A stretch of DNA of 64,000 bases from Fidelibacterota bacterium (GTDB lineage: Bacteria; Fidelibacterota; UBA8477; JABMPR01). Under the pieces are notes generated by a model that saw only the letters and a list, made by a program, of their open reading frames with translations, had not been told where the DNA came from and searched no databases. Numbering within the stretch: position 1 is the first letter of the stretch; every line of letters begins with the position of its first letter. Below are positions 8,343 through 17,610 of this stretch, piece after piece. Location: NCBI GenBank assembly GCA_021734325.1, contig JAIPJF010000009.1, forward strand, positions 54,860-118,859, given 5' to 3'. A program made the position numbers and the translations under genes.

Positions 8343-11225
8343 CTAAAATGGGTTAACCAGGGCCAATCGAAGATAATGGTCAGCACTAAGGTCAAATGGT
8401 GCTGATTCTTCGATGATCCCGGTCCAATAATCCTGATCTCCTCCAACACCTGCTGACAGAGTAAGAAGGGCAACTCGTCCTATGCTCAGATTAAATTTGA
8501 GTTCTGCACCCATGGTAGTAAGGGTCTCACCCGTTTCCGGAAGATATCCCAAATCATGGAAAAGTGCTCCAGTGATCCCTGTAAACCCAAAACCAAGGAA
8601 GTGAGCTGGGAATGCTTTGAGAAGGGGCACACGCAGTTCAGTGACATTGTATAGTATTTCAGAGGCAGGATACTCGCCGGTCTGACCTCTAAGATTGTAG
8701 CTCTCAGGGAGGTCAATGATACCCTGCCCTACCAGATTTAAGATTGTCCCCGGTGAGAAATAAAGCGGTGCCGTAGACATGAAGCCAATAGAGTCCTGTG
8801 AAAGAATATCACCGTCATGATATTCCCATTTACTGCGATTGTAAAAAACGAAGGGGCTGTGGGGTATTTTTATATTTACATAGCCATCCATCCAAATTTT
8901 GGAATAATCGGCATCTCCCCAGATCTGGGGCAAGGTTGTCTCGGCATGGGCAAGAAGACCCCAACCATTTCCTGGTAGGCTGACGGCATCTCGTTCGGGA
9001 CGTTGATGCTTCCAGCTCCAGGTTACCCCAAGGCTTGTTTCAGCTTTTTCCATAAATAGCGAATTGCGTTCCCAATCGGAATTTTCCATTTTCATGACCT
9101 TGCGATTCACCATTCTGAGATGGAGATCAAGATTATGATTTGAGCTTAGAGAGTTGCCTGAATTCATGGGCAATAGAAATCTGAGACCTGCTCCATCCAA
9201 TACCTCAAAGTGGGTCGCACCCCAGGTCCGGCGCATGTTAAAACTGAAGTTTTTGGTGGCATAAAAATTTATTGCTGGTGCGTGCTCCAGATTTGTGTAA
9301 CCAAGGTATCCGCCTGACAGCTTACCCTTCCAGTTTATCACTCCGCCTCCCTGAATCAGATGCTTACCCAAGGCATCGTTATAGGCAGCGAGACCAAAAA
9401 GCCCTTCAATATCGGGCCAGACCCAGCGCAAAAGCGGTCTAAAGGTCTTTCTGGCGCGATAAGGATGCACAAGAATATTGTCAAGTTCGGTGTCGTAACT
9501 GATCTCAGGAACAAGGATACCGGGAGACTGTGTTCGCCAGGCTACAAAGGGCTCTCTAAGATTTACGGTCAATTCTGGTGCCACACGAGCTGCATCTACT
9601 GCTCGTATTCTTACTGTATCAACAGTAGCTAGAGTGGAAGCCAATATCTTATCTGTTCCAGGCAAACGCTGCTGTGAGAAAATCCCTTCACCGACATCCG
9701 TCATTTGTATGATGGTCAAACTGTCCAGGCTCACACGATACAAATTGGGGGTTGAATTTCGAAAGGAGGTGAACACAATGGCATTGCCATCGGCAGTCCA
9801 TACGGGATTGAGGTCCTCCTCTGGATCATTGGTGACCTTTTTAAACTCCTCGCCATTTATTTTCATAATGGCAATATTCACGTCACCATTTTCTTCCTGA
9901 ATCATAAAGGCAAGCTGTTTACCGTCTGGAGAGAGATCAAGATTCTGAATTTGGATATCACCCTCAAATTTGCTGATCTGCAGTTGATTCCCAGAGTCAA
10001 TACTTTGATAGTAGATCTGGCTGGTCTCTCCAGGGTGAGCGACAAAGAAAATGCCTTTACCGTTTTTGGAGAACACAGGATGGAGGGCTCTGATATCCCT
10101 CGTTATCCAGCGAACTTTTCCTGATTCTACATCAACCAATCGGAGATCGTATATAAGTGAACCATGAGATCCCCGATGATACTCGGGAACCACAATCTGC
10201 CCTGCATCCGGGGACCATGCCGGATTCCCACTGAAGCGTCCGTAGTGGACCTCTTTGATCGTTCGATTCGAATCCGTCGTCATGGTATACAGACCATAAT
10301 CGTGCATGGTGGATGATCTCCGTCCAAGGACAGCGATCATGGTTGAATCCTGGGAAAGGCTGGCAGCTTGCACGCTTGAGAACCCATGCAGAATCTGAGG
10401 CTCACCAATCTCTTCGATACGCTCTTTTTGTGCCATATACCCATAATAATAAGCATTCATAGCACGACGCCATTCTTCATCAAAATTTTCTACCGATTGA
10501 TTGGTCGCCGCTTTAAAGGCAGTTTTAAAATCGTACCAGTAGGGATATCTAAGACTATCCTCATTTAAATAAAGTCGATGTTTCGCGATCTTGACCAGGG
10601 TCGAATCCCCGTATTTTGAGGCCAGATACAAGACTTTGGCATAGCCATCATCATGGGGGTCAAGTTTGTCCATGGTATTTGTATAGGTATGGATCTTCAT
10701 ACGGGCATCACTCCGACCCACCCGCCAGACCTCTGTCATGTATTCAGCCATGCCTTCAAGCCACCATGGCGGAATGGTGATGGCACCCAGAAGACCCAGC
10801 CAGGTCCGCTGGGCCTGAAACTGGACCACATGTTGAAATTCATGGGTCACGACGAGTTTTAGCCATTTATCTGAGCCGCCAAACCTGCCAGCAACATCAT
10901 TCTGACTGACCCAGATAAAGATCTGATTGGTGGGCATGGCAAATCCATTCAAGATTTCATCTTCGGCGGAAAAGATGATATCCGTCTTGCCAAAATCCTG
11001 CATTTCCAGTTGATCCAGAATTGGCTGGTAGCTTTGTTCGGCGATCATGGCACCCTTATGGGCAATACTGTCCAGGCCTTGATGAAAATGAATGTTGAAA
11101 TGATCTGTTTCCAGGGTTTGCCATTTTAACTCCGGATGCGTCCGTTGATTCCACATCCACAAACTCTGGGCAAAGATTGATTGCCCAAGCAGGACGATGA
11201 GACACAGTCGGAGTATAATTCTCAT
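8343..11225 (-). CDS. secreted zinc-metallopeptidase-like protein with beta-propeller and barrel-like C-terminus
   Basis: The protein has 960 residues with a signal peptide ending near residue 20 (SIFAQ). Around residues 128-132 the zinc motif HEFQH is followed by WWLEGMAEYM, a peptidase-MA/M1-like gluzincin arrangement. About residues 285-540 carry TolB/PD40-type propeller repeats (NPAWSPDAGQIVVPEY, NLDLSPDGKQLAFM, NPVWTADGNAIVFTS). The last 350 residues have alternating aromatic and hydrophobic strands and end in LRLALVNPF, as expected of an outer-membrane barrel. AAGGAATATTC precedes the ATG. The gene lies 16 bases after moxR and upstream of the DUF58 gene, so all three probably form one transcript. 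The physiological substrate is unknown. Confidence 0.85.
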   Translation of the reverse strand: MRIILRLCLIVLLGQSIFAQSLWMWNQRTHPELKWQTLETDHFNIHFHQGLDSIAHKGAMIAEQSYQPILDQLEMQDFGKTDIIFSAEDEILNGFAMPTNQIFIWVSQNDVAGRFGGSDKWLKLVVTHEFQHVVQFQAQRTWLGLLGAITIPPWWLEGMAEYMTEVWRVGRSDARMKIHTYTNTMDKLDPHDDGYAKVLYLASKYGDSTLVKIAKHRLYLNEDSLRYPYWYDFKTAFKAATNQSVENFDEEWRRAMNAYYYGYMAQKERIEEIGEPQILHGFSSVQAASLSQDSTMIAVLGRRSSTMHDYGLYTMTTDSNRTIKEVHYGRFSGNPAWSPDAGQIVVPEYHRGSHGSLIYDLRLVDVESGKVRWITRDIRALHPVFSKNGKGIFFVAHPGETSQIYYQSIDSGNQLQISKFEGDIQIQNLDLSPDGKQLAFMIQEENGDVNIAIMKINGEEFKKVTNDPEEDLNPVWTADGNAIVFTSFRNSTPNLYRVSLDSLTIIQMTDVGEGIFSQQRLPGTDKILASTLATVDTVRIRAVDAARVAPELTVNLREPFVAWRTQSPGILVPEISYDTELDNILVHPYRARKTFRPLLRWVWPDIEGLFGLAAYNDALGKHLIQGGGVINWKGKLSGGYLGYTNLEHAPAINFYATKNFSFNMRRTWGATHFEVLDGAGLRFLLPMNSGNSLSSNHNLDLHLRMVNRKVMKMENSDWERNSLFMEKAETSLGVTWSWKHQRPERDAVSLPGNGWGLLAHAETTLPQIWGDADYSKIWMDGYVNIKIPHSPFVFYNRSKWEYHDGDILSQDSIGFMSTAPLYFSPGTILNLVGQGIIDLPESYNLRGQTGEYPASEILYNVTELRVPLLKAFPAHFLGFGFTGITGALFHDLGYLPETGETLTTMGAELKFNLSIGRVALLTLSAGVGGDQDYWTGIIEESAPFDLSADHYLRLALVNPF

Positions 11226-11241
11226 GAATATTCCTTAGCTG

Positions 11242-12222
11242 CTACAATAATTTTTGGATGATCTCATCCACTGTGATGCCATCGGCTTCTGCATTAAAAT
11301 TGCTCAATACCCGGTGCCGCAGAACTGGCAGAGCGATTGCTTTGACATCATCGATAGAGGGTGTGGGGTTTCCTCTGATGGCAGCACGGGTCTTGGCTCC
11401 CAATACGAGATATTGGGATGCTCTTGGGCCAGCTCCCCAGCCCACCCATTTTTGGATATAGTCAAGGGCTCCTTCATTATCAGGGCGGGTCCTGCCAACC
11501 AGATCGACAGCATAATCTATGACATTTGCAGCCACGGGAACCCGACGTATGAGGTCCTGATATTCCATAATCGCTTTTCTATCCAGGACTTTTTTCAGTG
11601 TGACGCTTGCGCCGGAGGTGGTCTGACTCACAATATTCCGCTCTTCATCCCGACTGGGATAATTCACCTTCAGATTGAACATGAATCGATCCAGCTGGGC
11701 TTCAGGCAGGGGGTATGTCCCTTCCTGCTCGATCGGGTTCTGTGTTGCCAGAACAAAAAAAGGTTCTTCCAGAACATAACTTTGGACACCAGCCGTAACC
11801 CGGTGCTCCTGCATGGCCTCCAACAGGGCGGCCTGTGTTTTTGGGGGTGTCCTGTTGATTTCATCCGCTAAAACAATATTCGCGAAAACAGGTCCCTTGA
11901 CAAATCGAAATTCCCGCTTGCCTGTGCTGTGATCCTCTTCAATGATATCTGTGCCAGTGATATCTGAGGGCATGAGATCAGGAGTGAATTGAATTCTTGA
12001 GAAGCTGAGATCAAGCACTTCTGCCAGACTTTTAATGAGTAAGGTCTTTGCCAAACCGGGGACACCAACAAGGAGGGCGTGTCCACGGGCGAGCATGGCG
12101 ATAACCAGCTGTTCAATGACAGCATCCTGGCCAATGATTGCTTTTGATAGCTCCTGCTTTAAACGATCAAAAGCAGAGACCATTTCACTAAGTTTATTAA
12201 GATCATTCGTTGTTTCGGTCAC
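11242..12222 (-). CDS. MoxR family AAA+ ATPase
   Basis: The protein has 326 residues. Walker A is GVPGLAKT at residues 53-60, Walker B is VLADE near 117-121, and the sensor-1 region ATQNPIEQEGTYPLPEAQLDRF is split by the family insert typical of MoxR. MoxR ATPases act as chaperone-like remodelling machines, usually paired with DUF58 and VWA-domain proteins. The DUF58 gene downstream fits that pairing. The start is GTG at 12222, with GGAGG five bases before it. Confidence 0.93.
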   Translation of the reverse strand: MTETTNDLNKLSEMVSAFDRLKQELSKAIIGQDAVIEQLVIAMLARGHALLVGVPGLAKTLLIKSLAEVLDLSFSRIQFTPDLMPSDITGTDIIEEDHSTGKREFRFVKGPVFANIVLADEINRTPPKTQAALLEAMQEHRVTAGVQSYVLEEPFFVLATQNPIEQEGTYPLPEAQLDRFMFNLKVNYPSRDEERNIVSQTTSGASVTLKKVLDRKAIMEYQDLIRRVPVAANVIDYAVDLVGRTRPDNEGALDYIQKWVGWGAGPRASQYLVLGAKTRAAIRGNPTPSIDDVKAIALPVLRHRVLSNFNAEADGITVDEIIQKLL

Positions 12223-12336
12223 GCATCCTCCGTCATTCCATTAAGCTGAACAGCCTCTATTTTTTTGATGCCAAGGTTCTTCGCAATCAGTATAGTTCAC
12301 AAAGAAGTTATTTGTTCATAAAGTTATTGAAATAAA

Positions 12337-12362
12337 AAATCCCCCGATCACTCGAGGGATTT
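12337..12362 (-). terminator. terminator of the rplU-rpmA operon
   Basis: On the minus strand the stem AAATCCC/GGGATTT, with an inner partly paired TCGA/CGA part, is followed by a T-rich tail (ATTTTTTATTTC). It lies about 20 bases past the rpmA stop codon. Confidence 0.75.
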
Positions 12363-12383
12363 AAAGTTCAGACAGGAACAGGT

Positions 12384-12641
12384 TCAAGCTTCGGGATAGA
12401 CGCTTACCTGTTTTCTTGTGCGGTCTTTGCGTTCAAAGGTCACAATACCGTCGATTTTCGCAAACAGCGTATCATCACCACCGATACCAACATTTTCACC
12501 TGGGTGAATGGCTGTTCCACGTTGACGAACAATAATGCTACCGGCAGAAACCCATTCACCACCATAGGCTTTTGTACCCAGACGTTTTGAATGACTTTCT
12601 CTACCGTTCTTAGAGCTACCAACACCTTTTTTATGAGCCAT
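12384..12641 (-). CDS. rpmA: 50S ribosomal protein L27
   Basis: The protein has 85 residues and begins [20 protein letters not shown], with [20 protein letters not shown] and [20 protein letters not shown], the conserved L27 sequence. L27 reaches towards the peptidyl-transferase centre with its N-terminus. There is no N-terminal pre-sequence of the Firmicute kind. AAGGAG lies just before the ATG and overlaps the end of rplU, so the two are translated together. Confidence 0.98.
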   Translation of the reverse strand: MAHKKGVGSSKNGRESHSKRLGTKAYGGEWVSAGSIIVRQRGTAIHPGENVGIGGDDTLFAKIDGIVTFERKDRTRKQVSVYPEA

Positions 12642-12643
12642 GG

Positions 12644-13141
12644 TTACTCTCCTTTTTCAGCTTTAGGGGCTTTTTTCGCGACCGGTTTAGCTGCAGCAGG
12701 TTTCTTTGCTGCTGGCTTCTTGGCGGCTGGCTTTTTCTCAGCAGTGATTTTCGCGGCTGCAGGTTTCTTTGCGGCGCTTGCTTTCACTTCTGATTCAGCT
12801 GTAGCTGCTTTCTTGGGGGCAGCAGGTTTTGCAGGTGCAATTCCTTCTACCTTAATCTGTGTAAAACCCTGGCGGTGTCCCTGTTTTTTCTGGTAACCCT
12901 TGCGGCGTTTCTTCTTGAAGACGATGATTTTTTTAGCGCGACCGTGAGCCACAACTGTTCCATCGATGTCAACAGTGGTCAGCTCAGGTGTGCCAACCTC
13001 AAGACTTGTACCGTCAGAGTAAGCCAGTACGCGCTCGACGTTGACCTTCTTACCAGGTTCAAGATCGAGTGTCGGGACGTTCAGGACCATGCCAGGTTTT
13101 ACCTTGAACTGTTTCCCTGCAATTTGGATAATTGCGTACAT
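12644..13141 (-). CDS. rplU: 50S ribosomal protein L21 with long basic Ala/Lys-rich tail
   Basis: The protein has 165 residues. The first 103 or so are canonical L21 ([17 protein letters not shown] at the start, [24 protein letters not shown] at the end of the core). About 60 further residues are a low-complexity [15 protein letters not shown] tail ending KAEKGE. Such tails on L21 occur in scattered lineages and resemble histone-H1-like disordered domains that bind RNA or DNA. The strong AAAGGAGATAAAGTT site and the first position in the operon with rpmA are standard. Confidence 0.97.
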   Translation of the reverse strand: MYAIIQIAGKQFKVKPGMVLNVPTLDLEPGKKVNVERVLAYSDGTSLEVGTPELTTVDIDGTVVAHGRAKKIIVFKKKRRKGYQKKQGHRQGFTQIKVEGIAPAKPAAPKKAATAESEVKASAAKKPAAAKITAEKKPAAKKPAAKKPAAAKPVAKKAPKAEKGE

Positions 13142-13249
13142 AACTTTATCTCCTTTATTAAAAAGCCAGCGAATATAGACGGCACTCGTTCCGCTGTCAA
13201 CGGATTATCGAAACTTTTGATGAATGCCTGCTGAAATGGAATCCAGGGA

Positions 13250-14149
13250 TCAGTGCAGCTGTTCCCACAGCAATTTTGACACCTTCCGTAAAAGGACAAA
13301 GCCTTCGTTGTCAGCTGCCCACGATTGATCCTCCTGGTTTTTGGTGATCACACAAAACACATAATCACCAGCGGGTGCGTTCACAAGGAGCACTTCAGAT
13401 CTGGATTCATCCACTGCCCCCTGTTTTGATGCCACCTGGATGGTCCTTGGGATTTGCGACAAAGCTTCATCATCCCAGTAAATACGGGTAAGATAGCGAT
13501 ACATTTCTTCGCTTGCCCATGGCGAAACGGCTTTCCCTTCATGGATCAAAACCAGCAATTCTGCCATCTCACGCGGTGTCGTCTGGCCCCAGCCATAGAT
13601 CTCCCAATCACCCCTCCTGTTTGCAGTCCTGGAATTTACCCGGGTATTATGGAAGCCATTCTCCTCCAGCCACTGGTTGATCTGCAGACCGCCACCAGCC
13701 AGCTTCTGGCACCATAAACTGGCGTGATTATCGCTATAGGTGATCATGAGCGAGATCAACTGGGTTAAAGATATTTCTGAGCTATCCTTAAAGGAGCTGA
13801 GCATGCCGTCCGGGGGATAATTTACGATCTCAGGCAACCATATTAATGTAGAGTCGTAATCCAGGTCTCCCTGGTCTATGCGGTCAAACAGGGAGAGCAT
13901 AATGGGGACTTTTACCATGCTTGCAGTGGGGAAGAGTGAATCTGCGTTAATGCTGATCTCACAACCAGTTGGAAGATGCCTGACATAAATGCCCACATCA
14001 CCGCGAAAGGACGAAACCAATTCGTGGAGATCCTGCTCAAGTTTTTGATAGTTGGGTTTACTTATTCTCGATTGGGAAGCGCAGGAAAACAGGAATAAAA
14101 CGGTTCCCAATAGAAGTAAAAATTTTCTAAACTTAGACATTTTGCTCAT
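13250..14149 (-). CDS. serine hydrolase lipoprotein of the class A beta-lactamase / PBP fold
   Basis: The signal peptide ends in the lipobox LFSC. The chosen start is ATG 14149; ATG 14176 would overlap the deaminase gene, and ATG 14140 is also possible. The serine-acyl-enzyme motifs are visible: SMVK (SxxK, residue 86 of the longest form), SDN about 60 residues later and KQG near residue 251. The class A omega-loop ExxLN is not seen; the segment reads RTANRRGDWEIYGWGQTT. Hydrolysis of penicillins is therefore doubtful, and a cell-wall peptidase role fits as well. It probably acts at the periplasmic face of a membrane. Confidence 0.82.
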   Translation of the reverse strand: MSKMSKFRKFLLLLGTVLFLFSCASQSRISKPNYQKLEQDLHELVSSFRGDVGIYVRHLPTGCEISINADSLFPTASMVKVPIMLSLFDRIDQGDLDYDSTLIWLPEIVNYPPDGMLSSFKDSSEISLTQLISLMITYSDNHASLWCQKLAGGGLQINQWLEENGFHNTRVNSRTANRRGDWEIYGWGQTTPREMAELLVLIHEGKAVSPWASEEMYRYLTRIYWDDEALSQIPRTIQVASKQGAVDESRSEVLLVNAPAGDYVFCVITKNQEDQSWAADNEGFVLLRKVSKLLWEQLH

Positions 14150-14168
14150 TGATCTTGTGTTGCAGAAA

Positions 14169-14600
14169 TCAATCATTGTCTAAATGGATCAGTTCGATGC
14201 CTGCCTCTTTTGCATGGGTCTTGATCCGTTCATCACGATACAATTCCCCATAGAATATCCGTTGTATTCCCGAATTGGCGATGAGTTTGAAGCAATTGTA
14301 GCAGGGACTGGCTGTTACGTATATATCTGATCTGTCAATGCTTACTCCATTTCGGGCAGCCTGAACAATGGCATTGGCTTCAGCATGGACCGTTCTGACG
14401 CAGTGTCCATTCTCCATCTCGTGACCAATTTCATCGCAATGAGGCAGACCGCGGATTGATCCGTTATACCCGGTTGACAATATCATCTTATCTCTAACGA
14501 TCACTGCTCCAACATATTTCCGGTCACAGGTTGACCGGGTGGCAACATCTTTGGCGATCTGCATGAAATAATTGTCCCAGGATGTTCGATTCTTCGTCAT
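14169..14600 (-). CDS. dCMP deaminase (ComEB-like cytidine/deoxycytidylate deaminase)
   Basis: The protein has 143 residues. Zinc ligands and the catalytic glutamate appear in HAEAN (His72, Glu74) and PCYNC (Cys100, Cys103). The N-terminal CDRKYVGAVIVRD and NGSIRGLPHCDEIGH, with a further histidine and cysteine, match the deoxycytidylate deaminase subfamily, which makes dUMP for thymidylate synthesis. AAGG lies upstream of the ATG. The gene sits at the end of a minus-strand run, and the serine hydrolase gene follows immediately. Confidence 0.92.
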   Translation of the reverse strand: MTKNRTSWDNYFMQIAKDVATRSTCDRKYVGAVIVRDKMILSTGYNGSIRGLPHCDEIGHEMENGHCVRTVHAEANAIVQAARNGVSIDRSDIYVTASPCYNCFKLIANSGIQRIFYGELYRDERIKTHAKEAGIELIHLDND

Positions 14601-14731
14601 TATTAGATAACCTTATAACTTATTTCTTCTTTTCACAGCGGACTGAACGAAATTCGCGAATTTTTATTGTCCTCTATACACGGCTTTTTCGCACGTTTCG
14701 TCTGTTTCAATGCAAGCTCTTTCAAACAAAA

Positions 14732-15715
14732 TTAATTTTCAAGCAGAGTCCGGGTTGTTCCAATGATGTGCTTTGCGTGGTTCTTCAATTCCGGTAACCA
14801 CCATTTGGATAGATTCTCCGGGGGAGATCCCTGAAAAAAACCCACCTCCTCCAACATCTTCAGCACCATTTGACCAATGGCCCGATAATTACCATCCAGG
14901 ACCTTGACTGCCAATCCATATACCTGCCCGTCGGGCATAATAAATCCTGCCGCAGAAACAGCTTCGGCGCCTCCCTTGGATATGATCTGACCGGGAAAGC
15001 CTTCCATCAGGGCAGTATCAAATCGACCGTTCCCTCCCACAAGGTGGGGATAGGTGGTCATGGCATTAAAAATTTGTTCGCATTCCCTTGAAGGCCGCGA
15101 GGTAATCTTGGCAAAGGTCATGGCGAGCCTGGAAAGGGGTAAATAAAATACGGGAGCAGAGCATCCGTCAACGCCTCTATGTATGGAAGCTTCTCCAGTA
15201 TACTCTTTAACGATATTGTAGATGTATTCCTGAACTGGATGATCAGGATCCAGATAATTTTCTGTGTCATAACCAAGCTGGACGCAGGTACACAACATCC
15301 CGGAATGTTTTCCGGAACAATTATTATGGATCTGCTGTGGTTGGATACCAGCAGCCGCCAACTTCGCTGCACTCTCCATATCTATGGGCGGATGGACTCC
15401 ACAGGCCAATAGATCGGGGCTTATTCCCGCTTTGGTAAAAATACTCTCGGCTGTATTTATATGGATATCTTCGCCGCTATGGGATGAACATATGAGTGCT
15501 AACTCTTGTGGTGTAAATCCGAAATTCTGATAGGCTCCCGATCGTAAAACAGCCATAGCCTGCAAGGGTTTCGCAGAGGAGCGGGCATAGGTTGCGTAAT
15601 GTGGGTCACCGTATGATCTGATAAGTTGGCCATCAGGCTTTGTGATCACCCCGTACGCATGGTGAAGACTCTCTATCTTCCCAGTGCGAATAACCTGGGT
15701 GGCAAGTGAACTCAT
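14732..15715 (-). CDS. asparaginase II family protein (COG4448)
   Basis: The protein has 327 residues and the conserved blocks of this family: ARSSAKPLQAMAVL near residue 47, CSSHSGEDIH, NNCSGKHSGMLCTC, GVDGCSAPVF, VGGNGRFDTALM and ISKGGAEAV. The family is unrelated to the classical AnsA/AnsB fold and includes the thermolabile asparaginase of Rhizobium. The family annotation is L-asparagine hydrolysis to aspartate; activity here is inferred. Its ATG overlaps the stop of the PdxJ-like gene by 4 bases (ATGA), so the two are coupled. Confidence 0.9.
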   Translation of the reverse strand: MSSLATQVIRTGKIESLHHAYGVITKPDGQLIRSYGDPHYATYARSSAKPLQAMAVLRSGAYQNFGFTPQELALICSSHSGEDIHINTAESIFTKAGISPDLLACGVHPPIDMESAAKLAAAGIQPQQIHNNCSGKHSGMLCTCVQLGYDTENYLDPDHPVQEYIYNIVKEYTGEASIHRGVDGCSAPVFYLPLSRLAMTFAKITSRPSRECEQIFNAMTTYPHLVGGNGRFDTALMEGFPGQIISKGGAEAVSAAGFIMPDGQVYGLAVKVLDGNYRAIGQMVLKMLEEVGFFQGSPPENLSKWWLPELKNHAKHIIGTTRTLLEN

Positions 15716-16398
15716 AGCACCTGTGATTTGAAATCGCGGATGGCTGTTTCCAGTCCGACAAAGATGGCCCGGCTAAATATAGATCGACCGACGACGACAT
15801 TCTCAACTGCTTCGATGGTCACCAGAGGCAAAACATTTTGATAATTGATCTGACCCTGCACAGCGACACCAATCCCATTCTTTGCTGCTGTCTTGGCCAT
15901 CAGGGCTATCTGTTCCCGGGCTTCAGCCTGCCCGGCAGGATTTGAGTTCTGGGCATATAGAAGACAGCTCAGTTCAACCAGATCAGCCTGGAGGCGGTAA
16001 GCCTTCTTTAAAAGGGAGAGCTCTGGTTCAAGATGGAAGGAGACCAGTTTCCCGGCATCTTTTAACTGCGGAATAAAGGTCTCAATATCTGCACCATAGT
16101 CGTCAAAAATATTTGGAGCACTAAACGTTACCTGCTTGATGGGTAGATTCATGGCCAACTGAAATAACTCAGCCCTGGGGGCGATGCGTAAGGCAAAGCG
16201 GGTATTCATGGCAGAAGCTATGGTCAATTCTAAATCTTTTTCGGTAAATGCGGATGAACGACCATCATAGGAAAGGCTAAATCCGTCTACTCCTGATAAA
16301 CCTGCGATAGTTACGATACCCGGTAAACTAAGGCCTTGAGCCTTCATCTGCTGGCTTGTCTCTAAGAAAACATCTAGATTTAATTCCATTTGTGCCAT
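15712..16398 (-). CDS. degenerate PdxJ-like TIM-barrel protein
   Basis: The protein has 228 residues. It aligns end to end by eye with pyridoxine 5'-phosphate synthase: NLDV for NIDH, a SGVDGFSLSY segment for GADGITVHL, TRFALRIAPRAELF for the TRxNLEMA block, LKDAGKLVSFHLEP for the AGIxVSLFIDP block, then INYQNV and SRAIFVGLETAIRDF. The key PdxJ residues are replaced: the histidine of NIDH, the His and Arg of HLREDRRHI (here SLSYDGRSSAF), the GHGLxYHN histidine (here VQGQINYQN) and the later IGHAI histidine (here VGRSI). It is therefore unlikely to make pyridoxine phosphate. It is coupled to the asparaginase gene. A GAGGA site lies before the ATG. Confidence 0.75.
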   Translation of the reverse strand: MAQMELNLDVFLETSQQMKAQGLSLPGIVTIAGLSGVDGFSLSYDGRSSAFTEKDLELTIASAMNTRFALRIAPRAELFQLAMNLPIKQVTFSAPNIFDDYGADIETFIPQLKDAGKLVSFHLEPELSLLKKAYRLQADLVELSCLLYAQNSNPAGQAEAREQIALMAKTAAKNGIGVAVQGQINYQNVLPLVTIEAVENVVVGRSIFSRAIFVGLETAIRDFKSQVL

Positions 16399-16437
16399 AT
16401 TAACTAATCCTCGGGGTTAACGATCAATATCTCAAAT

Positions 16438-17610
16438 TTAGCGTACCAGTTTTGATACTGGCACCAAATCAAACCCAGCTTCAGCAAGGGCAGGTAAATA
16501 CTTTTTCAAGGTAACCAAAGTATTGGGGCGGCAATGTCCTATCCCTATCGCTTCCCCTCCTTCCTTGGCTATTCTGGCCAGTCGAAAAAGTTCTCCTGCA
16601 ATGGCTTCTGGATCATCTACCTCATCCAAGAAGACATCTCTGCTGTTGGTTGGAATTGAATGCTCTTTGGCCACTTTTTCTGCAACTGATGCAGCAATGG
16701 TTCGGCTGTCTATAAAAAACATTTTGTGGTCACCAAGGAAGTCTGTTACACTTCCCATGACCCGCTGGCTTTGGGTCCCACCGCTGCCCTGATGATTATT
16801 CATGCCGATGGCATTGGGTACGTCCTTTTTGGCTTTATTAAGCCGGCGCAACATTTCACCATCACTAAGATCATCGGAAAGGGCATAATCCGGTTCACTG
16901 GTTGTGTTCGTAATTGTGACCATGGGCATATGGATCAAGGTTGGGATGCCACGGGATTTCAGCCGTTCGTCCACGCTTGTGGAAAAGGATCTGCCGGGAA
17001 TCACTGCGGCAGTAAAAGGTTCTTTGAGAGATATAAATCCATTGATGGTCTCATTCATTGAATAACCAAAGTCATCAATGATAACGGCCAGGCGCGGTCG
17101 TTTTGTGACCTTGGCAATATCGGCGGGTAGAATTGAAACGGGTGCTGTCTGTTTATCCATAAACTCAAAATGGTACAGGGACCAGACAGTGGAATCGCTG
17201 ATAACCTGAAATTCCCAGTAATCAGGTCCGCCAGTGGTTTGCCTGATCCTGAATCCATAGCCGCCCAGGCTGCTTTCAAGAAATTTTTCAATTTCATTTG
17301 GGCGCACCTTTTTACTATCCTTTAAATGAAAGTTACGTGTACCGACTCCATCATCACTCAGGCGTGCATCAATAAATTCCATGCTGGGGAAACGCCTGGC
17401 CAGGGTTTGATCAAGGCGCGTATTCAGTGTGAAATATCCTTCATAAAAAGCCTGCTCGGATACAACTTCAGGTTCGAAAGTATTGGATGAATTCCATACG
17501 ATGACCCAGACTACCAATACAACAAGGATAAGGGCAAGCAGGGCAACCTTTAATATGTTCCCCTTGTTCTTTTTGGGGTTAAGCTGGTCTCTATAATATT
17601 CGTATCGCAT
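16438..17610 (-). CDS. divergent polysaccharide deacetylase family protein (YibQ-like)
   Basis: The protein has 390 residues. A basic N-terminus is followed by one membrane helix (about residues 20-39, VALLALILVVLVVWVIVW), so it is anchored with the bulk in the periplasm. The C-terminal half is the divergent deacetylase (YibQ/DUF610) domain: RLAVIIDDFGYSMNE, AAVIPGRSFS, LIHMPMV, GMNNHQGSGGTQ and FFIDSRT, ending with AIGIGHCRPNTL. The NodB-type metal site is only partly kept (DD, NNHQGS, GH), as in other family members. The substrate is probably an envelope glycan, but this is not shown. Confidence 0.85.
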   Translation of the reverse strand: MRYEYYRDQLNPKKNKGNILKVALLALILVVLVVWVIVWNSSNTFEPEVVSEQAFYEGYFTLNTRLDQTLARRFPSMEFIDARLSDDGVGTRNFHLKDSKKVRPNEIEKFLESSLGGYGFRIRQTTGGPDYWEFQVISDSTVWSLYHFEFMDKQTAPVSILPADIAKVTKRPRLAVIIDDFGYSMNETINGFISLKEPFTAAVIPGRSFSTSVDERLKSRGIPTLIHMPMVTITNTTSEPDYALSDDLSDGEMLRRLNKAKKDVPNAIGMNNHQGSGGTQSQRVMGSVTDFLGDHKMFFIDSRTIAASVAEKVAKEHSIPTNSRDVFLDEVDDPEAIAGELFRLARIAKEGGEAIGIGHCRPNTLVTLKKYLPALAEAGFDLVPVSKLVR

